Shown here one piece after another: positions 46,109 through 53,859 of a stretch of 64,000 nt of DNA. This DNA is from Elusimicrobiota bacterium (GTDB taxonomy: Bacteria > Elusimicrobiota > Elusimicrobia > FEN-1173), in the NCBI GenBank assembly GCA_016714745.1, contig JADKCG010000003.1, forward strand, positions 62,001 to 126,000, given 5' to 3'. Both the position numbers and the translations under genes were made by a program. The notes below the pieces were generated by a model, which was not told where the DNA came from, did no database searches, and saw only the letters and a list, made by a program, of their open reading frames with translations. Each line of letters starts with the position of its first letter. The stretch's first letter is position 1.

Positions 46109-47625
46109 CTGTGAATGTTCTTGTTCTGCTGTAGAGCAGGAAATTCATGCTGATAAAATGTTCGAGTTCCCACGGACTTGTGCACAAACAATGTAATTTC
46201 ACCTGAGGCTCCTGCCGCATATTTTTGGGAGGCACGGTTCCAAATTAACTCGGCTTGAGCCCTTGAAACAGGGCTGGAACCGCCTCTACCAAAAAGGTCA
46301 AAGTTTTCCAGCCACTTTCCTCCGGCGGTATCCTCAATGGACCATTTATTTGTCACGGCCTTATAAGAAAAAGCCGATTTTCGGCTACCCTCCCCAGAAT
46401 AAAAAATAGCCTTATTTGGCGGAGAAGAAAGATCAAGATTATCCACTTCCCGCATAAAAAACTGGAAGGGGTCTTCGTTTCCCCAAGGTTTTTGTTTTAG
46501 GGTTTGAGCTTCCACCGCAGTCACAGTTTTTGAGACAGAACCAGCTCCCTTGGTTACCGGTGGGCCAACGAAAACATGCCCCGCCTCGCTTTGCGCAACA
46601 TTTTTAGTCCATTGCATAATCCCTTTGAATCCTGCTTTAAATTCTTGAACTGCTTGGCCGACGTCTGTACTGGCTCCGGTTCTGGAAGTCCAGGCCTTTT
46701 CGATCGCGGACACTTTTGCGCCTTGGGCCACTCGGCCTACGACCAGCGCCCCAGCCATGGTCCCCATAAATTCTGAAAGGTCTTGGTTCACTCCGGCGGC
46801 TTGGAGACTGTGGTCTACGGTCACGCCTGTCGCGATCCCCGCGGCGGACGAAATGGGGAACGAAACCATCAGCCCGATCCCCGCCGCTTTCCCCAACGCG
46901 TTGGCCCCCTTGGAAACGACTAACCCAACATGGCCCACTGCTTCCATGGTTTTGGGGGATGTCTCCGCATACTTTGACAACGTATTGAATACATAGAAAT
47001 CGGCCGCTTCACTCGAGGCTTCTTTTAACGTCGCTTGCGGGTGGGCCGCCGCAACGGCGATTCGGTCCCCCAACTTGCTTGGACCTGCGCCGAGAACTTT
47101 GTCTTTGGCGATTTTGAGCGATAGGGCCCAATCCAGCGCTCTTTCTGGGTCAACGGCCCCTGCTTCCACCAACTTCACCAGGGTTTCTTGTGCATGGGTG
47201 GCGGTTTCTGCGAAAACCTTTTTCTCCGGGGCGGGGAACCATTCGTAACCCTTGGCGACTGCTTCCATGGTTAGAGGCTTCTTCCCAGCAAGATCCCCCA
47301 CATCGACAACTTGGCTCATGGCCGAGAGATTGCCTGTTAAACTCCGGATTTCTTTAAAGAAACCTTTCGTCATCTCTGCCTGGGCGGCGACGGTCTCTGA
47401 ACGGGCCTTAAAAACTTCCGTCCGGACCGCTATCTGGGAGTCTCTTTGAGGTTTTTGAAAGACCCCATCAAATCCTGGGACTGGGGCGTCACAGGCACTT
47501 CCTGTTTCTGGTTGGGCCCAAAGAGAGGGGACATGATTGACTAATTGACTTTCCCTAAACCATAATCGATCTGGGAACGGGAGAGACAATCGAACAGGCC
47601 TGATGGGAATAAACGAATACGTCAT
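46090..47625 (-). CDS. Toxin B: displaced toxin module with ADP-ribosyl-cyclase/NADase-like tip
   Basis: The body (about residues 90-320) is a helical and hydrophobic region (ADFYVFNTLSKYAETSPKTM, GKAAGIGLMVSFPISSAAGI) paralogous to the middle of toxin A. The last 115 residues read AIFYSGEGSRKSAFSYK, IEDTAGGKWLENFD, IWNRASQKYAAGASGEITLF and a final FPALQQNKNIH. This resembles CD38-like ADP-ribosyl cyclase or NAD-glycohydrolase tips of polymorphic toxins (recollection). There is no signal peptide. The first 60 codons contain an 80-base stretch copied from toxin A in another reading frame, so the original N-terminus is missing. The start overlaps the upstream immunity gene by four bases. Confidence 0.7.
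   Translation of the reverse strand: MTYSFIPIRPVRLSLPFPDRLWFRESQLVNHVPSLWAQPETGSACDAPVPGFDGVFQKPQRDSQIAVRTEVFKARSETVAAQAEMTKGFFKEIRSLTGNLSAMSQVVDVGDLAGKKPLTMEAVAKGYEWFPAPEKKVFAETATHAQETLVKLVEAGAVDPERALDWALSLKIAKDKVLGAGPSKLGDRIAVAAAHPQATLKEASSEAADFYVFNTLSKYAETSPKTMEAVGHVGLVVSKGANALGKAAGIGLMVSFPISSAAGIATGVTVDHSLQAAGVNQDLSEFMGTMAGALVVGRVAQGAKVSAIEKAWTSRTGASTDVGQAVQEFKAGFKGIMQWTKNVAQSEAGHVFVGPPVTKGAGSVSKTVTAVEAQTLKQKPWGNEDPFQFFMREVDNLDLSSPPNKAIFYSGEGSRKSAFSYKAVTNKWSIEDTAGGKWLENFDLFGRGGSSPVSRAQAELIWNRASQKYAAGASGEITLFVHKSVGTRTFYQHEFPALQQNKNIHRWTYKD
47441..47523. repeat. Segment copied from toxin A, out of frame in toxin B
   Basis: This stretch matches 49996-50078 inside toxin A with only a few differences. 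Toxin A reads it as FGPNQKQEVPVTPQSQDLMG; toxin B reads it in a different frame. A GGGGACATGATTGAC tip of the dispersed family lies right next to it (47527). Confidence 0.85.
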
Positions 47626-47867
47626 TTCAAAGCCCCATCGATTTTCGAAACCAGTCCCAGCATGCTTATTTCAATGTTGCCTAATTTACAATCCCTTGTT
47701 TTAAGACATTCTTGTAATACCCACCTTAACCCCATTAATATTTCGGTCGACGTTGAGCCTGCTTCAATTTTATCGATTATTAGTTTAGCCCATTTTTTTT
47801 GCCCTTCAATTTTCAGTGCTTCGGAAATTGATTTTGCCTCTTTATAATAATCATAGTGTTCGGTCAT
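47622..47867 (-). CDS. Probable immunity protein for toxin A
   Basis: The 81-residue protein (MTEHYDYYKEAKSISEALKI, ILMGLRWVLQECLKTRDCKL) is helical and cytosolic. It begins in the stop codon of toxin A (four-base overlap), the usual arrangement for polymorphic toxin immunity genes. The family is not recognised. Confidence 0.68.
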   Translation of the reverse strand: MTEHYDYYKEAKSISEALKIEGQKKWAKLIIDKIEAGSTSTEILMGLRWVLQECLKTRDCKLGNIEISMLGLVSKIDGALK

Positions 47868-50578
47868 GGTTTGCGCTTTCCAGCCGAAAAACTGCGGAGA
47901 TCAATACCCCCTGGAGCAACGACCACCTCAATCCCTCCTCCGGGGTTGTTGCCAACAGGAGGGGCTGGACGGGTCACGAAAGGTGTGCCTGGTTTAATCT
48001 CTCCGATTTCGACAAATGTAATTCCGCCCTTTCTAAGATTTCCAGGGGGCATCCCATAGCGTGCCTCGAAACCAGGAGAAAGGGGATTTTCCATCGCCCA
48101 GAATTGGGCCTCACCAGCTTCACTTTTCCCAATTCTCCCGATTTTATAAAGGGTCTGTCCACTTTGAACTGAATTTCTGGCCGCCAAGGCTTCCGGCACC
48201 ATGGATTGTAATGCGTCGCCATATGGCGTCGAGATAGATGCAAACTGCTGAACCGGGGGAACATTGCCTAATGGGCTTGGTGGTGATGTTTTCCCCGGAA
48301 CAAGAATTTGGCCAGACTCATTTGCAATTAGACCCAAAGAATCGCCCACAAATGCCCGAACATTTCGGACCATCAAATTAACTTTCGAGATGACTGCCGC
48401 TGAAAATTCGCCTTCCTTTACCTTCACCCATGAATTGTTTCCAACTTTCGCCGCGACGAGGATGCTTGCCACGGTGGCGTAGGCGGTTGAGGCTTCTTTG
48501 TCTACCCCCACGTATTCCAGCACGTTTTTGGCCACATAAGCGGTGCCGAGCGCGGACGCTGTGGTGATCGACGCCGTTACACCGAAATAAACCAGACCGG
48601 CGGTTCCCATCACTTTATTGGCCACGTCGGCCGTTTGGGCCGCCCTTAACCCAACGGTTCCCACAACCAGGCCCATGGTGGGGTGAGACTCGGCCACTTT
48701 TCCCATCCAACCGAAGAATGCCGCATCCGCACCGCGATTGACCAGATTTTTACCTGTGTCGTAGGTCTTTTGGAGAGGGTCCGCTACGGCGCGCTTTTGG
48801 TCGTAGAGCGCGTCATTGGGCACCGCGCTGAGGATTTTGTCTCTCATGGCCATCATCTGGGCGCCTAATTTTGCGCCTTGTTCTGGGGCCATGGCCCCCA
48901 CAGTCACAAGGCTCTTGATCCCCTCCAACGTCTTTTCCGTCTGTTGGCATACCGCCGCTTTGGCCTCTGGGAAATACGTCGCCGCCCGGCGGGCCAATTC
49001 CTGATCTGGGACCAGAGCTTCTGTCTTTAAGCGGTCCGCGTCGATATTCGGGAGCATGGAAACGAGTTCGTTGGTAACGCCACGCATACCACGTTGAACC
49101 TCACGGAAGGATTCTGCCTGGGTTTCGAGACCCTGAGTCTTTTGTGTTAAGACGTCCTGTCTCTGTTGAAGATTTTGCAAGGGTTCCCTTATGTTGTCGT
49201 AAGATACGTTTTCTACGGATTGGGAGAGGTTTAGGCTGGCTTGGCGAATGTCTCCGGCTTCTTTTGAAAGGTTCTTGAAGTCGTCCTTGAATTCAAAATT
49301 GAGCGCGGCCTCTAAACCTGTCTGTTGGGAAACGGTTTTAAAGAATTGGCTTACCGCGTTGCTTCGGGCGGAGAGGTCCCGCTCAACGTTCGATATCTTG
49401 GAAAAGTTGGCGGAACTGGTTGCGTCCAGGGCGTCGACGCCCTTTTGTACCCCACTGATTTCGATCGGGGCGTGGGTTCTGCTGACGAAGACCTGTTTAT
49501 CCCCCTTTTCAATCACGGCGCTATTTAACCCCATCACGGCCGCTTTGACCATGAACGTCGCACAGGCAAGGCTGGCTGGCCCAGACATATCAAGCGCATC
49601 AGACATGGCGCCGTCCAGCTGGACTTGCGCCCCTTTGAATTGAAATTTCCCTACTGTTCCTTCGGGGGTTTCGATGGCCCCCTTAAACGTCATATCTCCA
49701 GCTGAAATCTTCCCGAACCCTTCGATGTTCAATGGGGCTTGGATCTTTAACGGCGTTTCTTTGGCCATGAGGTTGAAGTCTAGCCCAATAGGTTTGACTT
49801 TGCCGCCGTCGTCGGCGAACCGAACTGGGAAATTGGCTCCATCGGCCCGTGTGATTCCCCCGAAGTTTGGTGCGTAGGCGGTTCCTTCGACCAAACGAAG
49901 ATTTTTGCCCTCCGCCTTAAATGTCGATCCTGGTTCCCAGGTTTGACCGAGAGCGGTGGTTTTCCCGTTTTGGGTTTGCAAGAGACCCGGGGCGATCTCT
50001 TTAAGGTTTTTGAATGATCCCATCAAATCCTGGGACTGGGGCGTCACAGGCACTTCCTGTTTCTGGTTGGGCCCAAAAATCTTATGGGCGAGGCTTACGA
50101 TCCCATCCCCGATCTTCTTAAACGCCGATGTAATGGCCGCTCCGATCCCCTTGAACACAGCGCCAACTGCCTGAACAAAGGTTGGTTTTGGGATGGAGGC
50201 AATGGTGTCCAGCTCGACGGTGGGTTTGGTGTTGATGTCCGGAGCCTTGGCCTGAAGAGAATATTGAAATCGGATTGTGGGCTGGTAGGTCAGGTTAAGT
50301 TTGGGAGCCACATATCGAAAAGAATCAAAGTTTTGCACAGGTGGCGCCACAAAACTTTGCATTCGGGCCCGGGCCTGTTGCATCTGTAGCTCAAAGTTAG
50401 AGGCCGAATATCCTCCCCGGGGGCCGTAGTTATTGCTGTAGGAATTATTCTGATAATCGTCGTTGTTCCGAGCGAAAACAAGCCCGGCATCCAAACCAAC
50501 GAGGGCCAAGCAGAGAGCCACGGAGAGGGTTTTTGTTAAGACACTGCGAAAAGGGAAGGAAGAGGGAGCTCGGCGCAT
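47864..50578 (-). CDS. Toxin A: exported polymorphic toxin
   Basis: A signal peptide (LTKTLSVALCLALVGLDAG, cleavage near FARN) starts a 904-residue protein with a long helical middle (coiled coils around 390-560) and hydrophobic segments (720-790). The C-terminal tip, about 110 residues, reads QTLYKIGRIGKSEAGEAQFW, ARYGMPPGNL and GTPFVTRPAPPVGNNPGGGI followed by EVVVAPGGI. This compact tip recurs in RHS and other polymorphic toxins and looks ADP-ribosyltransferase-like (recollection, no family name claimed). Export followed by cell-contact or outer-membrane delivery is assumed. An immunity candidate follows directly. Confidence 0.78.
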   Translation of the reverse strand: MRRAPSSFPFRSVLTKTLSVALCLALVGLDAGLVFARNNDDYQNNSYSNNYGPRGGYSASNFELQMQQARARMQSFVAPPVQNFDSFRYVAPKLNLTYQPTIRFQYSLQAKAPDINTKPTVELDTIASIPKPTFVQAVGAVFKGIGAAITSAFKKIGDGIVSLAHKIFGPNQKQEVPVTPQSQDLMGSFKNLKEIAPGLLQTQNGKTTALGQTWEPGSTFKAEGKNLRLVEGTAYAPNFGGITRADGANFPVRFADDGGKVKPIGLDFNLMAKETPLKIQAPLNIEGFGKISAGDMTFKGAIETPEGTVGKFQFKGAQVQLDGAMSDALDMSGPASLACATFMVKAAVMGLNSAVIEKGDKQVFVSRTHAPIEISGVQKGVDALDATSSANFSKISNVERDLSARSNAVSQFFKTVSQQTGLEAALNFEFKDDFKNLSKEAGDIRQASLNLSQSVENVSYDNIREPLQNLQQRQDVLTQKTQGLETQAESFREVQRGMRGVTNELVSMLPNIDADRLKTEALVPDQELARRAATYFPEAKAAVCQQTEKTLEGIKSLVTVGAMAPEQGAKLGAQMMAMRDKILSAVPNDALYDQKRAVADPLQKTYDTGKNLVNRGADAAFFGWMGKVAESHPTMGLVVGTVGLRAAQTADVANKVMGTAGLVYFGVTASITTASALGTAYVAKNVLEYVGVDKEASTAYATVASILVAAKVGNNSWVKVKEGEFSAAVISKVNLMVRNVRAFVGDSLGLIANESGQILVPGKTSPPSPLGNVPPVQQFASISTPYGDALQSMVPEALAARNSVQSGQTLYKIGRIGKSEAGEAQFWAMENPLSPGFEARYGMPPGNLRKGGITFVEIGEIKPGTPFVTRPAPPVGNNPGGGIEVVVAPGGIDLRSFSAGKRKP

Positions 50579-51050
50579 CGGAGCCTCGCGGAAAAATCAA
50601 TTTAACGACGGGGCCATTCTACCATTCCTTTGTCGAAAGTCAAATAAGCCTTCCCAGAGCCGCTAAGCCTATAAATATCTTTTGTGTTTTAGCGATCCCG
50701 TTCCTTTTCAAGAGTCTGTATATCATCAGAGCGTGAATTTTGTAGTTGCCCGATTTATCGGGCGATTTCCCGTCGCCGGACATTTTCGCCTTCTAGTAAT
50801 TGGAGGTTTGGTTAAAAGAATTTGGGAGCCCCTACGCACGGTTTTCCCAACCAGGAGCGAGGGGGTGGTCTACGGTGGTTGACCACCTCCAGGGGGATTC
50901 GTCGAATGATGCCTTACTTTTTCTTCATTAGAAAACTTGACCATAGTTACCGTTATGGCCTGCGTTTTCTTCGTCCAAAAAGCCGCGACCTCCTTCGCCT
51001 CGGTCCTCTTGCTCAACTGAACTTTCCATGTTAATTGACCGGCATTACAA
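50579..51050. repeat. Intergenic gap with dispersed palindrome copy 4
   Basis: This 472-base gap between toxin A and a convergent-side kinase end holds GCCCGATTTATCGGGC at 50748-50763. It also holds a small hairpin (GGTGGTC at 50864 and GACCACC at 50881). The short ORFs here have no ribosome sites and no family resemblance. I see no gene. Confidence 0.6.
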
Positions 51051-53153
51051 CTAAACCTCACCACGAAGCGCCACGGATTTTTTTTCCAACGGCAAACTGA
51101 AGAAAAAAACGGACCCTTTTCCCCATTCACTTTCAACCCAAACGCGCCCCTTATGGGATTCGATAACAAATTTGGTGCTGGCAAGCCCCAACCCAGCCAA
51201 ACCGCCCTCCTCTTTTTTGAGTTGAACCCCGGCTTGAAACAATCGGGCGAGATCCGCTTGCCGGATCCCTACGCCCGAATCCCGAACAAAACCAATGAAC
51301 TCTGTTTTTGTGACAGAATATCCAAGTTTTACCGTCCCGCCTGGCGACGTATGACGAAAAGCGTTCTCCACCAAGTTCGCAATAACTCGGTGTTCAATGA
51401 TCGGAGGGTCGCACATCACTTTTATTGACGGAAGAGGAACATCGACGACCCACGTCAATCCTCGTTTCATAGCCTCAATTTTGTATTTCTCGCGAATAAA
51501 TGAATAGTGGACATCCATTGGGTTGGGCAAGATTCGAAACATGGCAATTTGGTTGGGCATCATGACTTGCCTCAAATGGAACTGAACAAACCCGGCGTCG
51601 GCGGCAACAATTCCCAGGGCTTGTTTTAATTCCGATGTGACCGGCCCAAATGCCCCTGACATCGCAAGCTCGAGATAGTGCATGCTCCCCTTGGGTCCAA
51701 ACGGTTTCATGAGGTCATGGGCCCACATAGAAGTCATCTGTTGTTGAGCGAGTCCAGAAATTAATGTTTCCATGCGGTGTTCGCTACGGTGAGCGAGTTC
51801 GGTTAAATGTCCCAGGTCAATGTCGTTGTAAGGACGACCGTCCTCTCGAGCTGAAATATTGACGATCGCATGGAGATCTCCGCGAAAAAAGATCGGCAAC
51901 GAAACGGCGGAATGGAGAAAATCCATTTCTTGGCGAAGGGGTTCGGCCTGGACCGATCCCACGCGCTCCACTAATAAATCGGCCACGCAAGCGATGGGGT
52001 CTTTCCGGAAATGATTTGCCATCGGTCCGTCCGACGGGGCAGAGAGGAATTTGGCTTGCCCCTCATTCAGCCCAAAATGGGCCCTTATTCTAAACCATGT
52101 CCCGTCCCCATCACGCATAAGCACGTTGCATGATTGAGCCTCAACAAGGATTTTGACTTTTCCTACGATGGCCCAAGGGAGCTGATCGAGCGTCTCCACC
52201 GTTGAAAACGTCGCCAAAACTTTGCGTGCTTCAACCCGGGAGATGTAACGACCTCGAAACAAGGGAAAGCGATCCACCCACGAAGAAAGCCCTGGCAATA
52301 ACCTTTCAAACAAAAACGGACTGCCACCGACAGCGATTAAACAGGAAATGAACCAAAAGACATTAGGACGAGCCCCCAATAGGACGAAGGGCCCAACAGA
52401 AAGAGCAATCCCTCCGAACGCGTAGAGTAACCAAATGGTCCCATATCGAAAAGCAAGGTTTGCATCCATCACATTGTAACGCAAAACCGCATAACTCAAT
52501 AAGACGGTAGACGCGGCAACACCAAGAACACCGAAAGGATAAAGTGGAATGTTTTTGACCAAGGGAAAAGTGGTTGCCGAACCTAAAAAACCTACAAGAC
52601 CAAAAACAAAAAACGCGATGAGTCTGTTTCGTTGATGGCCAGAAGATTGACGTATTCCGCGGAAAACAATTCCCAGGGCCCAAACCAGGGACCCTGTGAA
52701 AATCAACGACCAAAATCCAAAAAGGAATCCCGGCGAATCGTCGTAAAAACGGAACCCGAGTTTAGGAGCCACACGCCCGACAAACAAAGGCGTGAAATTG
52801 GCAAAGCTAAATACAGCGCTTGCCCCAAAGAGAAACCAACCACAAATTCGATTGATTTTTTGCCCAGTCAATTCGGAACTCACCCAGAGCCAAACAAGGG
52901 AGACCCAAATCGACCCACAATAGGAAAACCGCATCCACCCCAACGCCGCGCCATAAGTTGTGGAGATGGACATCAGGGCGCGGCCAGAACTCCAAGCAAA
53001 AGTGCAACCCATCGAAAGTCGCCAGGCAAGTGTCAGTCGAGGGGCCTCTTTCACCCGAAGAAACGAGGCCAGCACAACGGAGGACACAGCAGAAAACATC
53101 ATGGAACCAAAATAGTAGATATCCACATCGTTACCAAGAAGGATTTCGTTCAT
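51051..53153 (-). CDS. Membrane sensor histidine kinase, paralogue 1
   Basis: The N-terminal 300 residues contain about eight hydrophobic segments in a 7TM-type sensor region (for example ASTVLLSYAVLRYNVMDANL). A GAF-like domain (about 320-460) is followed by the kinase core: H-box SMWAHDLMKPFGPKG, N-box HRVIANLVENAFRHT, G1 VRDSGVGI and G2 GGLAGLGLAS. The frame is intact over 700 residues. The H-box W-A-H-D-L-[MV]-[KH]-P is shared with the two other kinases nearby and is not the common HE or HD-x-[RN]-T-P form. No response regulator adjoins it. It is divergent from the PilZ-LuxD operon. Confidence 0.9.
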   Translation of the reverse strand: MNEILLGNDVDIYYFGSMMFSAVSSVVLASFLRVKEAPRLTLAWRLSMGCTFAWSSGRALMSISTTYGAALGWMRFSYCGSIWVSLVWLWVSSELTGQKINRICGWFLFGASAVFSFANFTPLFVGRVAPKLGFRFYDDSPGFLFGFWSLIFTGSLVWALGIVFRGIRQSSGHQRNRLIAFFVFGLVGFLGSATTFPLVKNIPLYPFGVLGVAASTVLLSYAVLRYNVMDANLAFRYGTIWLLYAFGGIALSVGPFVLLGARPNVFWFISCLIAVGGSPFLFERLLPGLSSWVDRFPLFRGRYISRVEARKVLATFSTVETLDQLPWAIVGKVKILVEAQSCNVLMRDGDGTWFRIRAHFGLNEGQAKFLSAPSDGPMANHFRKDPIACVADLLVERVGSVQAEPLRQEMDFLHSAVSLPIFFRGDLHAIVNISAREDGRPYNDIDLGHLTELAHRSEHRMETLISGLAQQQMTSMWAHDLMKPFGPKGSMHYLELAMSGAFGPVTSELKQALGIVAADAGFVQFHLRQVMMPNQIAMFRILPNPMDVHYSFIREKYKIEAMKRGLTWVVDVPLPSIKVMCDPPIIEHRVIANLVENAFRHTSPGGTVKLGYSVTKTEFIGFVRDSGVGIRQADLARLFQAGVQLKKEEGGLAGLGLASTKFVIESHKGRVWVESEWGKGSVFFFSLPLEKKSVALRGEV

Positions 53154-53235
53154 TGTTGATCAACATTATAACCAGAAAAGATGGAAAGATCGTTCTTTAG
53201 TCAATGGAATTGCCGTAAAGTGCTCCAAATTTTTA

Positions 53236-53276
53236 GGGGGGGGGGACTTGATTTAAAGTTTGTTGGGGGGTATGAT
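53236..53276 (+). promoter_or_regulatory. Probable promoter with upstream poly-G tract
   Basis: TTGATT (53248-53253), a 17-base spacer and TATGAT (53271-53276) form a good sigma-70-type promoter towards the PilZ-LuxD operon. A run of ten Gs (53236-53245) lies directly before the -35 box, where length change could alter expression. The gap 53154-53799 is otherwise mostly featureless. Confidence 0.5.
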
Positions 53277-53388
53277 CTTCCCAGGGTTTAAGTTCCTCTG
53301 CTAAAACCCATTAGCGCCAGTGAAGCAAGGCGATTTTTTTGATCCAAGATCTGACGATTTTCTTCAAAAAAGGCTCCTGGGAGGGACC

Positions 53389-53775
53389 ATGCGAAGAATG
53401 GTCTTCGGAATTTCAGCATCGATCTTGGCTGGTTCCGTTTCGGGGGTTCGCGAAAGCCAAGTATTAAACTTTAAATTAACCCCCTGCCTCGCAAACCAAC
53501 TGCCCGATTTAATCCAAGTAGCCCCCAGCACCTCTTGCGTTATTCTTAAATCCCAAATCTCGGAATACGTTCTAGATTTCATAACCAACCGCAGTCTCTA
53601 CACCAAAATCGCAGCATCCAACATGGCCCATAATAATCGAGTCGCCAAATCTTCATTCGCCATCAAGTTAATTAATAGATCAACTGGGTTTTCCAGCGAA
53701 GCCCCCCATCGAAAAGGGAAAACGGCGAGTGTATTTCCCCATCCAATTGGAGAAAATAGTGGTCTTTTCCCTTAA
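53389..53775 (+). CDS. Doubtful small exported protein
   Basis: The ATG at 53389 has a GGGAGG site, and the first residues (MRRMVFGISASILAGSVSG) resemble a signal peptide. The remaining 110 residues have no known pattern, and the composition is like translated noncoding DNA. The opposite strand here also has protein-like stretches (DLATRLLWAMLDA), so the area may be a relic of a lost gene. It is listed with low confidence. Confidence 0.22.
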   Translation: MRRMVFGISASILAGSVSGVRESQVLNFKLTPCLANQLPDLIQVAPSTSCVILKSQISEYVLDFITNRSLYTKIAASNMAHNNRVAKSSFAIKLINRSTGFSSEAPHRKGKTASVFPHPIGENSGLFP

Positions 53776-53859
53776 AAATTTCGCGATTTTTCATTAATTT
53801 TGAGGGAAATGGACGAATATGAAAAAGCTAAAGGGTTTCTTCTAACAAAAGGATATTTC

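Noticed and set aside
53364..53588. Minus-strand ORF in the kinase/PilZ gap
   Set aside because: Some stretches look protein-like, but a stop interrupts the frame just upstream. It may be a relic of a lost gene and is too weak to call.
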